The position numbers and the translations under genes are program-made. Shown piece after piece: positions 62,840 through 64,000 of a stretch of 64,000 bases of DNA. This DNA is from Ignavibacteria bacterium UBA2360 (GTDB taxonomy: Bacteria > Bacteroidota > Ignavibacteria > Tepidaquicellales > OLB5). Position 1 is the first letter of the stretch. The number at the start of each line of letters is the position of its first letter. The notes under the pieces are model-generated. The model had not been told where the DNA came from and did no database searches. It saw nothing but the letters and a program-made list of their open reading frames with translations. Location of the stretch: the NCBI GenBank assembly GCA_002344125.1, contig DDTQ01000008.1:252305-316304 (forward strand), given 5' to 3'.

Positions 62840-64000
62840 TTACTTAAAATTCACCCGCACTTCACCGCTCATCAACTTAGGTAAAAGTGTATCACGCAAT
62901 TGGGTTAATGTGCGGATTTGTCTATTGTTTGATATTATCTTATTCCATGAACACGAAACCACGTTATCAAATTTAATTAATTTGTCATTTGGTGGTTTCT
63001 GAAATTCAAAGTTGGCAATATCAGATGGTTTTAATGATGGATATGTACTTGTTGATCCTTCTGCAATCATATCGAAATGTTCAACACTTTCATCCGTTGT
63101 TAATAACAAGTATAGAAAATAGGGGCTAATATTCGAGCAAGTAATTACACAAAAACCAGTTGATACTACAGTATTTGGATTTGTATCATATAACAAACCG
63201 TAATGTCGCTGAATTGGCCTAACCAATGAATAAACAATATCATATTTTTGAACAATCCTCTGTGCTCTGCTTGGTGCATCTATGAGTTTATAATATTGAA
63301 ATCCATCAATTATACCTTTTGTAATAGAACCAGTATCTAAATATTCAATTTCAGAATACAAAGAATTCTTCTGTATTGTATTGGTGTTTATATCAGCAAC
63401 ATCGTAAACTCGTAAAGTTTCCCAATTCTCATCAGCTTCTTCTATAAACCATTGCCTAAAGAGTGTTTCGGCTAATGCTTCAAGTGTTTTGTTTTGCCGG
63501 TGCAGCAGGTCAATTTTATCATCAAGGCTGCTGAGGATACCTGCAATTTTAGTTTGTTCATTAAGACTGGGAAGCAAAATATCAATATCTTTTATATTAT
63601 ACAAAGGTAACTTAGGTTGCGTTGAGCCAACAGTTCGCTTTTCAATTTCATCTTGTCCAATGTTAGAAATAAGAAAGTAGTAAAGGAAATCATTATCAAG
63701 AATATTATATTTTAATACAAACTTCATGCAATTTTCTGTAAGATTTGCTCCATCTAACTCATTTGAGATTTTTCCTATAACACCAATAGAGCCAACAATA
63801 GAAATTATTACATCACCTTTATTTACTGTATATCTTGCAATTTTCTTTTGAATGTCTGGAGTAACGAATTGCAATCCTTGTTTTTTAACCCATTTATTAC
63901 CTAAATCAGTTACTCTTATATATGGATGACCTGTATCAAAATCTACAAGCAGATTACCTTTTGGTAATCTCTTGCCTCCTTTTATTTCGGCCAATTGCCC
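62840..64000 (-). CDS. hsdS: Type I restriction-modification specificity subunit, 5' end cut by the window
   Basis: The DNA-recognition subunit of a type I system; at least 386 aa are visible. Two target-recognition domains are arranged in tandem. The first ends in the conserved helix region DDKIDLLHRQNKTLEALAETLFRQWFIE (about mid-protein), the second in LTQLRDTLLPKLMSGEVRV at the C-terminus. In-frame codons continue to base 64000, and GQLAEIKGGKRLPKG fits the interior of an HsdS start domain. The TTG at 63994 is therefore a leucine codon and not the start. hsdM is presumably further upstream. Confidence 0.94.
   Translation of the reverse strand, partial: GQLAEIKGGKRLPKGNLLVDFDTGHPYIRVTDLGNKWVKKQGLQFVTPDIQKKIARYTVNKGDVIISIVGSIGVIGKISNELDGANLTENCMKFVLKYNILDNDFLYYFLISNIGQDEIEKRTVGSTQPKLPLYNIKDIDILLPSLNEQTKIAGILSSLDDKIDLLHRQNKTLEALAETLFRQWFIEEADENWETLRVYDVADINTNTIQKNSLYSEIEYLDTGSITKGIIDGFQYYKLIDAPSRAQRIVQKYDIVYSLVRPIQRHYGLLYDTNPNTVVSTGFCVITCSNISPYFLYLLLTTDESVEHFDMIAEGSTSTYPSLKPSDIANFEFQKPPNDKLIKFDNVVSCSWNKIISNNRQIRTLTQLRDTLLPKLMSGEVRVNFK

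Noticed and set aside
63994..63996. TTG as the start of hsdS
   Set aside because: The frame is open to the window edge, and GQLAEIKGG fits the interior of an HsdS domain, so the gene continues outside.

Overview
The window looks like chromosome from a member of the Bacteroidota/Chlorobiota (FCB) group, most likely an Ignavibacteria-type organism. Three things support this. Two surface proteins carry type IX secretion (T9SS) C-terminal sorting domains with the NNYPNPFNPST motif. The malate dehydrogenase is of the LDH-like type found in Chlorobi. Several intergenic regions carry promoters of the Bacteroidota form, TTG-N19-21-TAnnTTTG. Base composition is AT-rich, and Shine-Dalgarno sequences are often weak or absent. 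No 16S rRNA gene is present, so the assignment is an inference.

Layout. Bases 1-28,800 are mostly ordinary chromosome: tRNA-Gly and an edge-truncated second tRNA, a metallopeptidase/propeller/barrel outer-membrane protein, an OmpA protein, ruvB followed by an alkyladenine glycosylase and an ABC ATPase, a Fur regulator divergent from a thioredoxin-reductase-like flavoprotein, mdh, rplU-rpmA, a Met/Cys PLP enzyme, tRNA-Ala, a PEP/pyruvate-binding multidomain protein, glutamate dehydrogenase, a WYL regulator and an OmpA-VWA protein.

Bases 28,800-44,300 are a cell-surface block on the minus strand. It holds two related transcription units. Unit A is a small secreted protein, a 1170-aa beta-helix protein and a 275-aa T9SS protein. 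Unit B is a 2277-aa beta-helix protein and a 282-aa T9SS protein. The units share related promoter regions, each has a hairpin between the giant and small genes, and they end in the same terminator. The giants end in dockerin-like EF-hand repeats and have no sorting domain. The small partners have a sorting domain and a possible cohesin-like domain, which suggests a surface-display pair. A NarL-type two-component system and a degenerate rhodanese lipoprotein follow.

Bases 44,438-44,792 hold the most unusual non-coding signal: eleven copies of a nonamer (consensus ACCCTTATG), all in one orientation, about 21 bp apart. They are preceded by a -7-like promoter element and followed by an intrinsic terminator, so the array may be a repeat RNA.

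Bases 44,800-50,830 return to housekeeping-like genes: a Gfo/Idh/MocA oxidoreductase, a NamZ-type muramidase, a small membrane protein, and a second PEP/pyruvate-binding protein with receiver-like domains. From 50,860 to the right edge is an island. A repeat-rich control region and a tyrosine recombinase come first, then a lipoprotein and an orphan gene. A long minus-strand operon follows in which five extra genes (DUF262, DUF3696-like ATPase, unknown, uracil-glycosylase-like, DUF900-like hydrolase) lie between hsdS and hsdR of a type I restriction system. hsdS runs off the window and hsdM is not visible.
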